64,000 bases of DNA from NCBI GenBank assembly GCA_963737225.1, contig CAVTSA010000010.1:62001-126000 (forward strand), given 5' to 3'. The notes beneath the pieces were generated by a model, which worked only from the letters and a program-made list of their open reading frames with translations, ran no database searches and was not told the origin of the DNA. The translations under genes and the position numbers were made by a program. Position 1 is the first letter of the stretch. Each line of letters begins with the position of its first letter. Positions 33,717 through 42,437 of this stretch are shown here, in pieces. Source of the DNA: CAVTSA01 sp963737225 (GTDB lineage: Bacteria > Chloroflexota > Dormibacteria > Dormibacterales > Dormibacteraceae).

Positions 33717-33743
33717 GGAAGGAGCGCCGGCCATGAGAAGGAG
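33705..33743 (+). repeat. Tandem duplication of a stop codon plus ribosome-binding site
   Basis: CGCCGGCCATGAGGAAGGAG (33705-33724) is repeated as CGCCGGCCATGAGAAGGAG (33725-33743). Each unit contains the TGA and a GGAG motif. The first unit ends iolB; the second supplies the Shine-Dalgarno of iolD. Between the two, ATG 33713 opens a 7-codon frame that overlaps the iolB stop and ends in the second unit. Confidence 0.75.
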
Positions 33744-33749
33744 CGTGCG

Positions 33750-35615
33750 ATGACCACCAGGCGCATGACCGTGGGCCAGGCGCTGGCCGAGTTCCTCGCC
33801 CACCAGTGGACGGTCGACGGCGACGTCCGCGAGCGGACCGTCCCCGCCGTGTTCGGGATCTTCGGCCACGGCAACGTTGCGGGGCTGGGCCAGGCGCTGG
33901 TGGAGCTGAACGCAAAGGACCCGGCGCTGCTGCCCTACCACCAGGCGCGCAACGAGCAGGCGATGGTGCACGAGGCGGTCGGCTACGCGCGCATCCACCG
34001 GCGGCGCGCCACCTACGCCTGTACCTCCTCGATCGGGCCGGGCGCGGCGAACATGCTGACCGGTGCGGCGCTGGCGACCGCGAACCGTCTCCCGGCGCTG
34101 CTGCTGCCCAGCGACACGTTCGCCACCCGGGTGGCCGATCCGGTGCTGCAGCAGATCGAGCTCCCACACGATCCCGGCATCTCGGTCAACGACGCGTTCC
34201 GGCCGCTCTCGCGATTCTTCGACCGGGTGCAGCGGCCCGAGCAGCTGTTCTCGATCGCGCTCGGGGCGCTCCGCGTCCTGACCGATCCGGCAGAGGTGGG
34301 GGCGGTGACGATCGCACTGCCGGAGGACGTCCAGGCGGAGGCGACCGAGGTGCCGGTCGAGTTCCTCGCCGACCGCGAGTGGCACCTGCGACGGCCGCTC
34401 CCCGAGCGTGATCCGCTGGCGCGGGCGGCGGCGGCGATCCGTGGGGCGAGGGCGCCCTTCCTGGTGGCCGGAGGCGGCGTCCTGTACTCGGGTGCCGAGG
34501 GGGAGCTGCGGCGCCTGGTGGAGGCGACCGGCATCCCGGTCGGAACCACCCAGGCGGGAGGCGGCTCGCTCTGCTGGGACCACCCCCAGTACCTGGGGGG
34601 CGTTGGCGCGACCGGGAGCACCGCGGCCAACCGCCTGGCTGCGCTCGCCGACGTGGTGATCGGCGTCGGGACCCGGTACAGCGACTTCACCACCGGCAGC
34701 CGCTCCGCCTTTCAGCACCCTGGCGTCAGGTTCGTCAACGTCAACGTGGCGCCGTTCGACGCGGCCAAGCACGGGACCTCACTGCCGCTGATCGCCGACG
34801 CCAGGGAAGCACTGCGAGCACTTCGCTCGGAGCTGGGGAACTTCCACGTCAGCGAGGATCTGACGCAGCGGATACGGCGCGAGAAAGCGGCCTGGGAGGA
34901 GGTCGTGGACCGCGCGCTGGCCCCTTCCGGGCGCCCGGTGCCGGGACAGGCGGAGATCATCGGCGCGGTCCAGGCGGCGTCCGGACCGCGGGACGTCCTG
35001 GTCCAGGCCGCCGGCTCCCTGCCGGGGGACCTGCACAAGCTGTGGCGCGTGCGCGACCCGCTCGGCTACCACGTCGAGTACGCGTTCAGCTGCATGGGCT
35101 ACGAGATCGCCGGAGGCGTGGGCGTCAAGCGTGGGCTGGAGGCGCTGGGCGACGACCGCGACGTGGTGGTGATGGTCGGGGACGGCTCCTACCTGATGAT
35201 GTCCTCCGAGCTGGCAGCGGTGGCGGCGGAGGGCTTGAAGCTCATCGTGGTCCTGGTCCAGAACCACGGCTACGCGTCGATCGGAAACCTTTCCGAGCGC
35301 GTCGGCTCACTGCGCTTCGGCACCCGCTACGGTCCCGTCGACCTGGCCGCCAACGCCCGCAGCTACGGCGTCGACGTGGTGGAGGTGAAGCCCGGGCCCT
35401 CCGCGGCGGAGGAGGTGAGGCAGGCGGTCGCGACGGCGAAGACCGCGGAGCGCACCACGGTGATCCACGTCGAGACGGACCCCCTCCTGACGGCTCCCGA
35501 CGGCGAGGGCTGGTGGGACGTCCCGGTCGCCGAGGTGGCTGAGCTGGAAAGCACAAAACGGGCGCGCCAGGCCTATGAGGAGGAGCGCGCGCGGCAGCGC
35601 CCGCTGGTCGGATGA
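33750..35615 (+). CDS. iolD: 3D-(3,5/4)-trihydroxycyclohexane-1,2-dione hydrolase
   Basis: 621 residues, thiamine-diphosphate-dependent. IolD-type features: PAVFGIFGHGNVAGLGQAL, the active-site region YHQARNEQAMVHEAVGYAR, and the ThDP/Mg motif VVVMVGDGSYLMMSSELAAVAAEGLKLIVVLVQNHG. It opens the cyclohexanedione ring to give 5-deoxy-glucuronate. AAGGAG lies 6 nt upstream of ATG 33750. It sits between iolB and iolE in the operon. Confidence 0.95.
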   Translation: MTTRRMTVGQALAEFLAHQWTVDGDVRERTVPAVFGIFGHGNVAGLGQALVELNAKDPALLPYHQARNEQAMVHEAVGYARIHRRRATYACTSSIGPGAANMLTGAALATANRLPALLLPSDTFATRVADPVLQQIELPHDPGISVNDAFRPLSRFFDRVQRPEQLFSIALGALRVLTDPAEVGAVTIALPEDVQAEATEVPVEFLADREWHLRRPLPERDPLARAAAAIRGARAPFLVAGGGVLYSGAEGELRRLVEATGIPVGTTQAGGGSLCWDHPQYLGGVGATGSTAANRLAALADVVIGVGTRYSDFTTGSRSAFQHPGVRFVNVNVAPFDAAKHGTSLPLIADAREALRALRSELGNFHVSEDLTQRIRREKAAWEEVVDRALAPSGRPVPGQAEIIGAVQAASGPRDVLVQAAGSLPGDLHKLWRVRDPLGYHVEYAFSCMGYEIAGGVGVKRGLEALGDDRDVVVMVGDGSYLMMSSELAAVAAEGLKLIVVLVQNHGYASIGNLSERVGSLRFGTRYGPVDLAANARSYGVDVVEVKPGPSAAEEVRQAVATAKTAERTTVIHVETDPLLTAPDGEGWWDVPVAEVAELESTKRARQAYEEERARQRPLVG

Positions 35616-35628
35616 ACGAGGAGATCTG

Positions 35629-36552
35629 ATGAGCACATCGACGGGCCGCCTCCGTCTCGGGACCGCGCCCGACTCCTGGGGGGTCTGGTTCGCGGACGAC
35701 CCGAAGCAGGTGCCATGGCCGCGCTTTCTCGACGAGGCGGCGCGCTGCGGCTACCCGTGGATCGAGCTCGGCCCCTATGGGTACCTGCCGGCGGATCCGG
35801 AGCGCCTGCGGGAAGAGCTCGCCGCGCGGGGGTTCAGAGCGGCGTCAGGTGTCGTCTTCACCGGGTTCCACAAGGAGGGCGATCAGTGGCGGCGGGCGTG
35901 GGAGCAGGCCGTGACGGTGGCCCGCCTGGCTCGCTCCGTGGGCGCCGAGCACCTGGTCGTGATCCCGGATCTCTGGCGCAGCGACGTGAGCGGCGAGGTG
36001 GTCGAGCCCCGCACGCTCGACGCCGGGGGCTGGACGCGCCTGCTCGCGGGTCACGACCAGTTCGGCAAGGCGCTCCTCGAAGAGTTCGGGATGCGGCAGG
36101 TGTTCCATCCCCATGTGGACAGCCACGTCGGGACCCGGCGGGAGGTCGAGCGCTTCCTGGAAGGCACCGACCCCGCCTACACCAACCTCTGCCTCGACAC
36201 CGGCCACTACGCCTTCTACGGCGGGGACAACCTCCGTCTTCTCGGCGAGCACCCGGACCGGGTGCGATACCTCCACGTGAAGCAGTTCGACCCGTCGGTC
36301 CGCTTCGACCTCCTGAAGAACGACACGGCGTTCGCGACCGCGGTGATGGAGGGCCTGATGGTGGAGCCGCCGGGCGGCGAGCCCGACCTGCCGCCCATCA
36401 TCGAGGCCGCGGCCGCGATCGACCCCGAGATGCTGGTGATCGTGGAGCAGGACATGTACGGCTGCGACGTCGACCGTCCGTTCCCGATCGCGCAGCGCAC
36501 GCGTCGCTATCTGCTGGACGCCCTGAACCTACCGGTGGAGGCCGGCAGATGA
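35629..36552 (+). CDS. iolE: Inosose dehydratase (xylose-isomerase-like TIM barrel)
   Basis: 307 residues from ATG 35629, with GAGGAGAT upstream. Motifs: RLGTAPDSWGVWFADDPKQVPWPRFLDEAARCGYPWIELGPYGYLP at the start, HPHVDSHVGTRREVERFL, LCLDTGHYAFYGGDNLRLL (metal ligands), LHVKQFDP and IVEQDMYGCD. It dehydrates 2-keto-myo-inositol to the trihydroxycyclohexanedione. The protein fits IolE better than IolI because of the SWG...P start and length. It overlaps iolG by 4 nt. Confidence 0.88.
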   Translation: MSTSTGRLRLGTAPDSWGVWFADDPKQVPWPRFLDEAARCGYPWIELGPYGYLPADPERLREELAARGFRAASGVVFTGFHKEGDQWRRAWEQAVTVARLARSVGAEHLVVIPDLWRSDVSGEVVEPRTLDAGGWTRLLAGHDQFGKALLEEFGMRQVFHPHVDSHVGTRREVERFLEGTDPAYTNLCLDTGHYAFYGGDNLRLLGEHPDRVRYLHVKQFDPSVRFDLLKNDTAFATAVMEGLMVEPPGGEPDLPPIIEAAAAIDPEMLVIVEQDMYGCDVDRPFPIAQRTRRYLLDALNLPVEAGR

Positions 36553-37571
36553 GGGGCGAGGGTCCGCTGCAGGTCGCCGTGGTGGGGGCCGGTGCGATGG
36601 GGGGTGACCACGTGGCCCGGCTGGCGAGGCGGATCCACGGCGCCCAGGTGGCAGCGGTGGTGGAGCCCGATCCGAGCCGGCAAGAGGCCGCGATCGCCAG
36701 AGCGCCCGGAGCGTTGGGCTTCCCCCGGCTGGAGGACGCCATCGAGGGTGTCGGGCTGGACGCGGTCCTGATCGCCAGCCCCGGTCCGGCGCATGAGGCG
36801 GCGCTGCTCGCCGCGCTCACAGCGGGGCTCGCGATCCTCTGCGAGAAGCCGATGGCCCCGGACGCGGACACCGCCCGCCGGATCGTGGAGGCCGAGCAGG
36901 AGCTGCGGGAGGCGCCGAGCACGCAGGTCGGGTTCATGCGGCGCTTCGACGTCGAATACGGCAGCCTTCATGACCTGATCGCGTCCGGGAGCGCCGGAAA
37001 CCTGCTGCTCCTGCATTGCGTCCACCGCAACGCGCGGGCGTTCCCCGGGTTCACCGAGGAGATGATGATCACCGACGCGGTGGTCCACGAGCTCGACATT
37101 CTGCCCTGGCTGGCCGGCTCGCCGATCCGTTCGGTCGAGGTGAAGCGTGGACGCCGCAACTCGCTCTCGCCGCCGGACCTGGGAGACCCGCTGCTGGTGC
37201 TGGTCGAGCTGGAGAGCGGGGTGCTGGGCGACGTGGAGATGAACATGGGGGCGCAGTTCGGCTACCAGGTCACCACCGAGGCGGTCCTGGAGAGCGGGGT
37301 GGCGCGGATCGGGCAGCCTGCGGGGCTCGAGCTCTGGCACCAGGGGCGGGCCGCGATCGCCGAGCACCAAGGTTTCATCACCCGCTTCCGCGCCGCCTAC
37401 GACCGCGAGGTGCAGGCGTGGGTCGACGCTGCCCACCAGGGTGCCATCGGCGGGCCGAGTGCCTGGGACGGGTATCTGGCCGCGCTCGCCTGCGAAGCCG
37501 GGGTCCAGGCCCTGCGGTCCGGTGGTGCGGTGCCGGTGCGCCTGCCGGAGCGCCCGCCCTTCTACGCGTAG
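36549..37571 (+). CDS. iolG: Gfo/Idh/MocA-family oxidoreductase, probable inositol 2-dehydrogenase
   Basis: 340 residues. The N-terminal Rossmann domain has VAVVGAGAMGGDHVARLARR, followed by LCEKPMAPDADTARRIVEAEQ (the EKP motif) and the C-terminal domain with GFMRRFDVEYGSL and ITDAVVHELDILPWL, whose D-x-x-x-H is the catalytic pair of inositol dehydrogenases. It oxidises myo-inositol to 2-keto-myo-inositol with NAD+. Last gene of the operon. Family assignment to IolG among related dehydrogenases relies partly on context. Confidence 0.87.
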   Translation: MRGEGPLQVAVVGAGAMGGDHVARLARRIHGAQVAAVVEPDPSRQEAAIARAPGALGFPRLEDAIEGVGLDAVLIASPGPAHEAALLAALTAGLAILCEKPMAPDADTARRIVEAEQELREAPSTQVGFMRRFDVEYGSLHDLIASGSAGNLLLLHCVHRNARAFPGFTEEMMITDAVVHELDILPWLAGSPIRSVEVKRGRRNSLSPPDLGDPLLVLVELESGVLGDVEMNMGAQFGYQVTTEAVLESGVARIGQPAGLELWHQGRAAIAEHQGFITRFRAAYDREVQAWVDAAHQGAIGGPSAWDGYLAALACEAGVQALRSGGAVPVRLPERPPFYA

Positions 37572-37604
37572 CCAGGCCTGTCCCCCGCTCGACCGTCGTT
37601 GGCC

Positions 37605-37661
37605 GTTTGCCGGGAAAGGGACCCGCGAGTGCGCCCCCCGCGGGCCGCTTCCCGGCAAAGG
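37605..37661. repeat. Paired elements, family E (CCGG centres, 42 bp apart), convergent gap
   Basis: GTTTGCCGGGAAAGGG (37605-37620) and CTTCCCGGCAAAGGG (from 37648) are inverted copies, each nearly palindromic around CCGG; the two CCGG centres are 42 bp apart. The pair fills much of the 108-nt gap between iolG and the convergent methyltransferase. It can also fold into one large stem, so it may terminate the iol operon. Confidence 0.65.
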
Positions 37662-37679
37662 GCGGCTGCGACGCCGGGG

Positions 37680-38372
37680 TCAGGTCCGGCGCAGCACGAA
37701 GAAGAGAAACCCGGGCTTCGTCGACAGCTGGCGAAAGTCGTGGGGGAAACGCTGCTCCATCTCGGCCGCGGGGGCGGGCTCGACGATCTGCTCGATCGAG
37801 AAGGACGCGTCGAGGAACGCGTTCGTGATCGCCGAAAGCGGGCGGCGGTAGTAGCTGATCGAGACCGCGCGGCCGCCGACCGTCCAGGTGTCCTCCCACA
37901 GCTCGGTGGCGAAGTAGTCCTCGCTGCCGGAAAACCGGTAGTCCTGGATCGGATGGTGGGTGGAGGCGACGAGCCGGCCGGCGGGCCGGAGCACGCGCCG
38001 GAATTCGCGCAGCGGGCCTGACCAGTCCTCCAGGTAGTGGAGCGTGAGAGAGCAGAGGACGGCATCGAACGCCCCGTCGGGGTACGGCAGACGCTGTGCG
38101 AGGTCGACCTGATCGAGCCGGGTGCCGGGTTCCAGCCGCTCCCGAGCGATGGCCAGCTCGGGCGCGCTGCGGTCGCAGCCGGTCACCAGGGCGCCCCGTT
38201 CCTGGAGCGCCCGGGCGTGCGCCCCCGGCCCGCAGCCCGCGTCCAGGACGCACTGTCCGGCGACGTCACCGAGGAGGGCCAGAGCCGCAGGGCGCTCGTA
38301 GAGCGCGTTGAACGGTTCGGTCTCGTTCTTGTCGGCGTATTCGTGTGCGTACCGGTCGTAGAAGTCCGACAT
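37680..38372 (-). CDS. Class I SAM-dependent methyltransferase
   Basis: 230 residues from ATG 38372 (start of MSDFYDRYAHEYADKNE); the longer frame to 38576 is low-complexity. The SAM-binding motif I is CVLDAGCGPGAHARAL, followed by VTGCDRSAPEL (motif post I) and FDAVLCSLTLHYLEDWSGPLREFRRVLRPAGRLV (motif II/III). The family methylates small molecules or quinone precursors. It is divergent from the MFS transporter gene and convergent with the iol operon. No substrate can be assigned. Confidence 0.87.
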   Translation of the reverse strand: MSDFYDRYAHEYADKNETEPFNALYERPAALALLGDVAGQCVLDAGCGPGAHARALQERGALVTGCDRSAPELAIARERLEPGTRLDQVDLAQRLPYPDGAFDAVLCSLTLHYLEDWSGPLREFRRVLRPAGRLVASTHHPIQDYRFSGSEDYFATELWEDTWTVGGRAVSISYYRRPLSAITNAFLDASFSIEQIVEPAPAAEMEQRFPHDFRQLSTKPGFLFFVLRRT

Positions 38373-38563
38373 CGCCGAGGAGTATCCCCCACTCCGCGTC
38401 CGGCTCACCGGTGCCGGCGCCGGCGGACCGCGATCGGGGCGTCGCGTTGGCGCCCGCCGCCGGAGGCCCCGGTGAACCTGGGGATTAAGATCCGGTGATG
38501 CGGGAGCTTCGTTCACCGGCGGGGGTGTCCAGTGCCGGCGTGCGACATCCGGCGCCAGGAGGG

Positions 38564-40357
38564 ATGACTCAGACAACCACCGTCGCCGGCCGGCCCGCGG
38601 CCTCGTCGCCCGGAGGCACCGGGGTGCCCGACCGCTACAAGTGGGTCGCGCTGACCAACACCACGGTCGGCGTGACGCTGGCCACGATCGATATGTCGAT
38701 CATCCTGATCTCGATGCCGGACATCTTCCGCGGCATCGGTCTCGACCCGCTGGTCCCCGCCAACAGCACCTTCCTGCTCTGGATGCTCCTCGGCTACTCC
38801 GCGGTGGGCTGCATCCTGCTGGTCAGCCTGGGGCGTCTCGGCGATCAGTTCGGCAGGGTCAAGGTCTACAACCTCGGATTTGTCATCTACACGGTGGCGT
38901 CGCTGATCCTGGCGGCCAACCCGCTCACCGGCGCCGCCGGCGCCTGGTGGCTGCTCGGCTTTCGGATCATGCAGGGGGTGGGTGGTGCCTGCCTGGTCGC
39001 CAACTCGGCGGCGATCCTGACCGACGCGTTTCCGCGCAACCAGCGGGGCCTGGCGCTGGGGATCAATAACCTCGCCGCGATGACGGGATCGTTCATCGGG
39101 CTCGTGGTGGGCGGCCTGCTGGCGCCGATCGACTGGCGGCTGGTGTTCTTCGTGTCGGTGCCGTTCGGTGCGTTCGGCACCGCCTGGGCGTATCTGAAGC
39201 TCCAGGAACGCGGCATTCGGACGCCGTCGGCGATCGACTGGGCCGGCAACCTCACCTTCGCCTGCGGCCTGCTGCTGGTCATGATCGCGGTCACCTACGG
39301 AGTCCAGCCCTACGACGGACAGCCGATGGGCTGGTCCAATCCCCGCGTCATCGGCGGCGGAGCCGCCGGCGTCATCCTGCTCGGGCTGTTCGCCTTGATC
39401 GAGACCCGGGTGGCCCACCCCATGTTCCGGGTCGCCCTGTTCCGGATCCGGCCGTTCGTCTTCGGCAGCCTTTCCACGTTCCTGGCCGCGCTCGCCCGCG
39501 GCGGCCTCCAGTTCATGCTCGTCATCTGGCTGCAGGGGATCTGGCTGCCCCTGCACGGCGTGAGCTTCAGCCGCACCCCGATGCTGGCGGGGATCTGCAT
39601 GCTGCCCACCACCTTCGGAATGGTCCTGGCCGGGCCCATCTCGGGCCGCCTCTCCGACGTCTTCGGAAGCCGCCGGTTCGCGACCGGCGGCATGATCGGG
39701 GCCGCCTGCGCGTTCGCCCTGCTGTTCTTCCTTCCCGTCGACTTCAGCTACCCGGTCTTCGCGCTGACGCTGTTCCTCAACGGGCTCTCGATGGGGACCT
39801 TCAACTCGCCGAACCGGGCAGGCGTCATGAACAGCCTGCCCGCCCGCTATCGAGGGGTGGGCAGCGGGATGAACTCCACCTTCATGAACTCGGCGATGGT
39901 GTTCTCGCAGGGCATCTTCTTCACACTCATGATCCTCGGGCTGTCGGCGGCGCTCCCGGCCGCGATGGCGCCCGGGTTGATCGCCAACGGCGTGCCGCCG
40001 GCGGTGGCGACCGCGGTCTCGCACCGGCCTCCGGTGTCGATCCTCTTCGCCACCTTCCTCGGCTACAACCCGCTGCGCGCGCTGCTGGGCCCCCACCTCC
40101 TGTCCACGCTGCCGGCCCACTCGGTGAGCGTCCTGACCGGCCGCGAGTTCTTTCCCACCCTGATCGCGGCGCCGTTCAAAGCCGGGCTGCACCAGGTCTT
40201 CGCGTTCTCGATCGTGATCTGTCTGATCGCCGCGGTCGCCAGCTGGTCCCGGGGCAAGCGTCCGGTGCCGGGCGTCGAACCCGACGCCGCACCGGTCGCG
40301 GTCGCGGGCGGCGCCGAGGGAAGGAACCCCGGCACGTCGGTGTTGCAAGGCAAGTGA
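38564..40357 (+). CDS. MFS transporter, DHA2 (EmrB/QacA-like) family
   Basis: About 597 residues with 14 predicted helices. The signature LGRLGDQFGRVKVYNLGF between helices 2 and 3, GFRIMQGVGGACLVANSAAILTDAFPRNQRGLALGIN (motif C region), and AARYRGVGSGMNS-like late repeats are typical of DHA2 drug/H+ antiporters. ATG 38564 is closely preceded by AGGAGGG; ATG 38498 is an alternative. Its stop overlaps the following aldo/keto reductase start (GTGA). It follows the iol operon in the map, but DHA2 members are exporters, so inositol uptake is not a supported role. Confidence 0.88.
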   Translation: MTQTTTVAGRPAASSPGGTGVPDRYKWVALTNTTVGVTLATIDMSIILISMPDIFRGIGLDPLVPANSTFLLWMLLGYSAVGCILLVSLGRLGDQFGRVKVYNLGFVIYTVASLILAANPLTGAAGAWWLLGFRIMQGVGGACLVANSAAILTDAFPRNQRGLALGINNLAAMTGSFIGLVVGGLLAPIDWRLVFFVSVPFGAFGTAWAYLKLQERGIRTPSAIDWAGNLTFACGLLLVMIAVTYGVQPYDGQPMGWSNPRVIGGGAAGVILLGLFALIETRVAHPMFRVALFRIRPFVFGSLSTFLAALARGGLQFMLVIWLQGIWLPLHGVSFSRTPMLAGICMLPTTFGMVLAGPISGRLSDVFGSRRFATGGMIGAACAFALLFFLPVDFSYPVFALTLFLNGLSMGTFNSPNRAGVMNSLPARYRGVGSGMNSTFMNSAMVFSQGIFFTLMILGLSAALPAAMAPGLIANGVPPAVATAVSHRPPVSILFATFLGYNPLRALLGPHLLSTLPAHSVSVLTGREFFPTLIAAPFKAGLHQVFAFSIVICLIAAVASWSRGKRPVPGVEPDAAPVAVAGGAEGRNPGTSVLQGK

Positions 40358-41214
40358 GCAGCGTTGTGAACGTTCGTGAGTCCGGAACCATCACACTCGG
40401 CGGTGAGCTCACCGTCAACCGCCTCGGCTTCGGCGCCATGCGCGTCACCGGCAGCGGGGTCTGGGGACCACCCCCTGACGAGAACCGGGCGCGCGATCTC
40501 TTGCGGCGCGTGGTCGAAGCCGGCGTCAACCTCATCGACACCGCCGACTCGTACGGGCCCGACGTCTCGGAGCGGCTGGTCGGCGAGGCGCTGCGTCCCT
40601 ACCCGAACGACCTGGTGATCGCGACCAAGGGGGGCCAGGTGCGACCAGGCCCCAACCGTTGGGTGCCGGACGGCCGGCCCCAGCACCTGCGCGTGGCGCT
40701 GGAAGGCAGCCTGAGCCGGCTCGGACTGGAGCGGATCGACCTCTACCAGTTCCACCGTCCCGACCCCAAGGTCCCGTTCGAGGAGTCGGTGGGGGAGCTC
40801 GTCAGGTTGAAGGACGAGGGAAAGATCCGGCTGATCGGGCTCTCCAACGTTTCCGTCGACCAGCTGCAGGCAGCGCAGACACTGACGCCGATCGCCTCGG
40901 TCCAGAACCGCTTCAACCTCCAGGACCGGAGCTCGGACGCGGTGCTGGAGGCGGTCGAGCAGCAGGGCATCGCGTTTCTGCCCTGGGCTCCGCTGGGGGG
41001 CACCTCGGGTCGCGTCGGAGGTGCGATCCAGGAGATCGCCGCCGCGCATGGAGCGACCGTCAACCAGACGCTGCTGGCCTGGCTGCTCGCGCTGTCCCCG
41101 GTGATGGTGCCGATCCCGGGCACGGGCTCGCTGGAGCACCTGGAGGAGAACCTGCGTGCGGCGTCGCTGCACCTCGGCGAGGACGACCTGGCGAAGCTGA
41201 ACCAGGCCCGCTAG
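40354..41214 (+). CDS. Aldo/keto reductase
   Basis: 286 residues from GTG 40354, overlapping the MFS stop. TIM-barrel AKR signatures: RLGFGAMRVTG, the catalytic Asp-Tyr in NLIDTADSYGPDVSERLVG, Lys in VIATKGG, His in DLYQFHRPDP, and the NADPH loop PIPGTGSLEHLEENLRAA. It reduces aldehydes or ketones with NADPH. It is coupled to the upstream MFS gene, so the two may act together in detoxification and export of a carbonyl compound; that link is inferred from position. Confidence 0.9.
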   Translation: MSSVVNVRESGTITLGGELTVNRLGFGAMRVTGSGVWGPPPDENRARDLLRRVVEAGVNLIDTADSYGPDVSERLVGEALRPYPNDLVIATKGGQVRPGPNRWVPDGRPQHLRVALEGSLSRLGLERIDLYQFHRPDPKVPFEESVGELVRLKDEGKIRLIGLSNVSVDQLQAAQTLTPIASVQNRFNLQDRSSDAVLEAVEQQGIAFLPWAPLGGTSGRVGGAIQEIAAAHGATVNQTLLAWLLALSPVMVPIPGTGSLEHLEENLRAASLHLGEDDLAKLNQAR

Positions 41215-41230
41215 CGCGTCAGCCGGCCCT

Positions 41231-41249
41231 GAGTGCCGGCATTCTCGGC
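41231..41249. repeat. Single family-B half element, convergent gap
   Basis: GAGTGCCGGCATTCTCGG contains the GTGCCGGCA core of family B. No second copy is visible 39-42 bp away on either side, so this looks like a solo unit. It lies in the 56-nt gap between the convergent aldo/keto reductase and GNAT genes. Confidence 0.45.
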
Positions 41250-41270
41250 GGACGGTGAGCGGGGGGCGGG

Positions 41271-41819
41271 TCAGGTCGGGGTGTGCTCGCGCTCCCAGTC
41301 CTCGCGCATGACCTCGGTCATGATCTCGTCGAACCACCGGCCGTCGCGGTAGAGCTGATCTTTGAGGCGGGCGATCTCGCGGTAGCCGGCCCGCCGTTGG
41401 GCTTCGGCGCTGCCCAGATTGCCGTCTGCGTAGCCCGAGTTGAGCTTGTGCAGGTTGAGCTGCCGGAACGCGAACTCGGTGCGCAGCGCCATCGCCTCGG
41501 TGGCGATGCCGCGGCGCCAGACCGAGCGATCGCCGACCAGGGTCGCGGTCCACCCGTGGCGCCCGATCCAGTCGATGTGGAAGATCGCCGTCCGCCCGAC
41601 CAGCCGCCCCTCCCACTCCAGGCCCCAGTGACAGGAGGTGGCGTCGGTGCCTGCTTCCTCCCACCACTTCTTGAGGTCGGAGGGCGCCATCGCGTAGTAG
41701 CCGACACCCGCCAGGCGGAGGACCTCGGTATCCGCACCCCAGTCGAACAGCAGTGAGAGCTCCGGCTCCGTGATCGGCCGCAGCAGGATCGAGCGGCCTT
41801 GCACCCTTGGGCCCCACAT
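41271..41819 (-). CDS. GNAT family N-acetyltransferase, copy 1 of a tandem pair
   Basis: 182 residues of the RimJ/RimL branch. The acetyl-CoA-binding stretch is RSVWRRGIATEAMALRTEFAFRQLNLHKLNSGYADGN, with the usual ...AEAQRRAGYREIARLKDQLYRDGRWFDEIMTEVMRE ending. It is clearly homologous to the gene immediately upstream on the same strand (same MWGPR(V/I)QG start and same C-terminal motif), so the two arose by tandem duplication. Its ATG overlaps the upstream stop by one base. The substrate is unknown. Confidence 0.88.
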   Translation of the reverse strand: MWGPRVQGRSILLRPITEPELSLLFDWGADTEVLRLAGVGYYAMAPSDLKKWWEEAGTDATSCHWGLEWEGRLVGRTAIFHIDWIGRHGWTATLVGDRSVWRRGIATEAMALRTEFAFRQLNLHKLNSGYADGNLGSAEAQRRAGYREIARLKDQLYRDGRWFDEIMTEVMREDWEREHTPT

Positions 41820-42358
41820 CAGTGCGCCGCCTCCCAGTCCGCTCGCATCAGCTCGGTCACGATCAGGTCGTGCCAGCGCCCGTCCCGGTAGAGGTCATCG
41901 CGCGCCCGTCCGACGACGCGGTAGCCGCAGGTCGCCTGCGCCTTGGCGCTGGCCACGTTCGGCTCGTAGTAGCCGGAGACGAGCTTGTGCAGCTGGAGCT
42001 GACGGAAGGCGAATTCGGCCCGGAGCTGCATCGCCTCGGTCGCGATCCCCTTCCCCCACGCCGACCGGTCGCTGATCGCCGTGCCCGTCATCGCGTTGCG
42101 GCTCGTCCAGTCGATCATATGAATGGAGGTGGTACCGACGACACGCTCGTCGAACTCGAGCCCCCAGTACACCGCGTTGGGGTTGGTGCCGGCCTTCTCC
42201 CACCACTCCCGCTCCGCCGCCGGCGCCTGAGCGTAGAACGACTCACCCAGGTAGCGAAGGACGTCGGGGTCGGCGAAAGACTCCAGAAAGATCGGGATCT
42301 CGGCTTCGGCAACCGGGCGCAGAAGCACCGACTGACCCTGGATGCGTGGACCCCACAT
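41819..42358 (-). CDS. GNAT family N-acetyltransferase, copy 2 of a tandem pair
   Basis: 179 residues. The motif RSAWGKGIATEAMQLRAEFAFRQLQLHKLVSGYYEPN corresponds position by position to the neighbouring GNAT. Divergence is highest in the N-terminal half (FLESFADPDVLRYLGESFY versus LFDWGADTEVLRLAGVGYY), which lines the acceptor pocket, so the paralogues may differ in substrate. First gene of the two-gene unit. A small DUF3224-type gene is divergent upstream. Confidence 0.88.
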   Translation of the reverse strand: MWGPRIQGQSVLLRPVAEAEIPIFLESFADPDVLRYLGESFYAQAPAAEREWWEKAGTNPNAVYWGLEFDERVVGTTSIHMIDWTSRNAMTGTAISDRSAWGKGIATEAMQLRAEFAFRQLQLHKLVSGYYEPNVASAKAQATCGYRVVGRARDDLYRDGRWHDLIVTELMRADWEAAH

Positions 42359-42437
42359 GGGCGCCCGATGCTAACACAGCGTCCGGGCGTCGCGTTTCTC
42401 CAAGACCCGCCGCTTCCGACTCCATAACGTGGTTGGC

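Noticed and set aside
38513..40348. 611-codon minus-strand frame over the MFS gene
   Set aside because: Gln/His/Arg/Asp-rich antisense of hydrophobic codons; no real family features.
38564..40357. Inositol importer downstream of the iol operon
   Set aside because: The protein is a DHA2-type exporter in sequence and is coupled to an aldo/keto reductase, not to iol genes.
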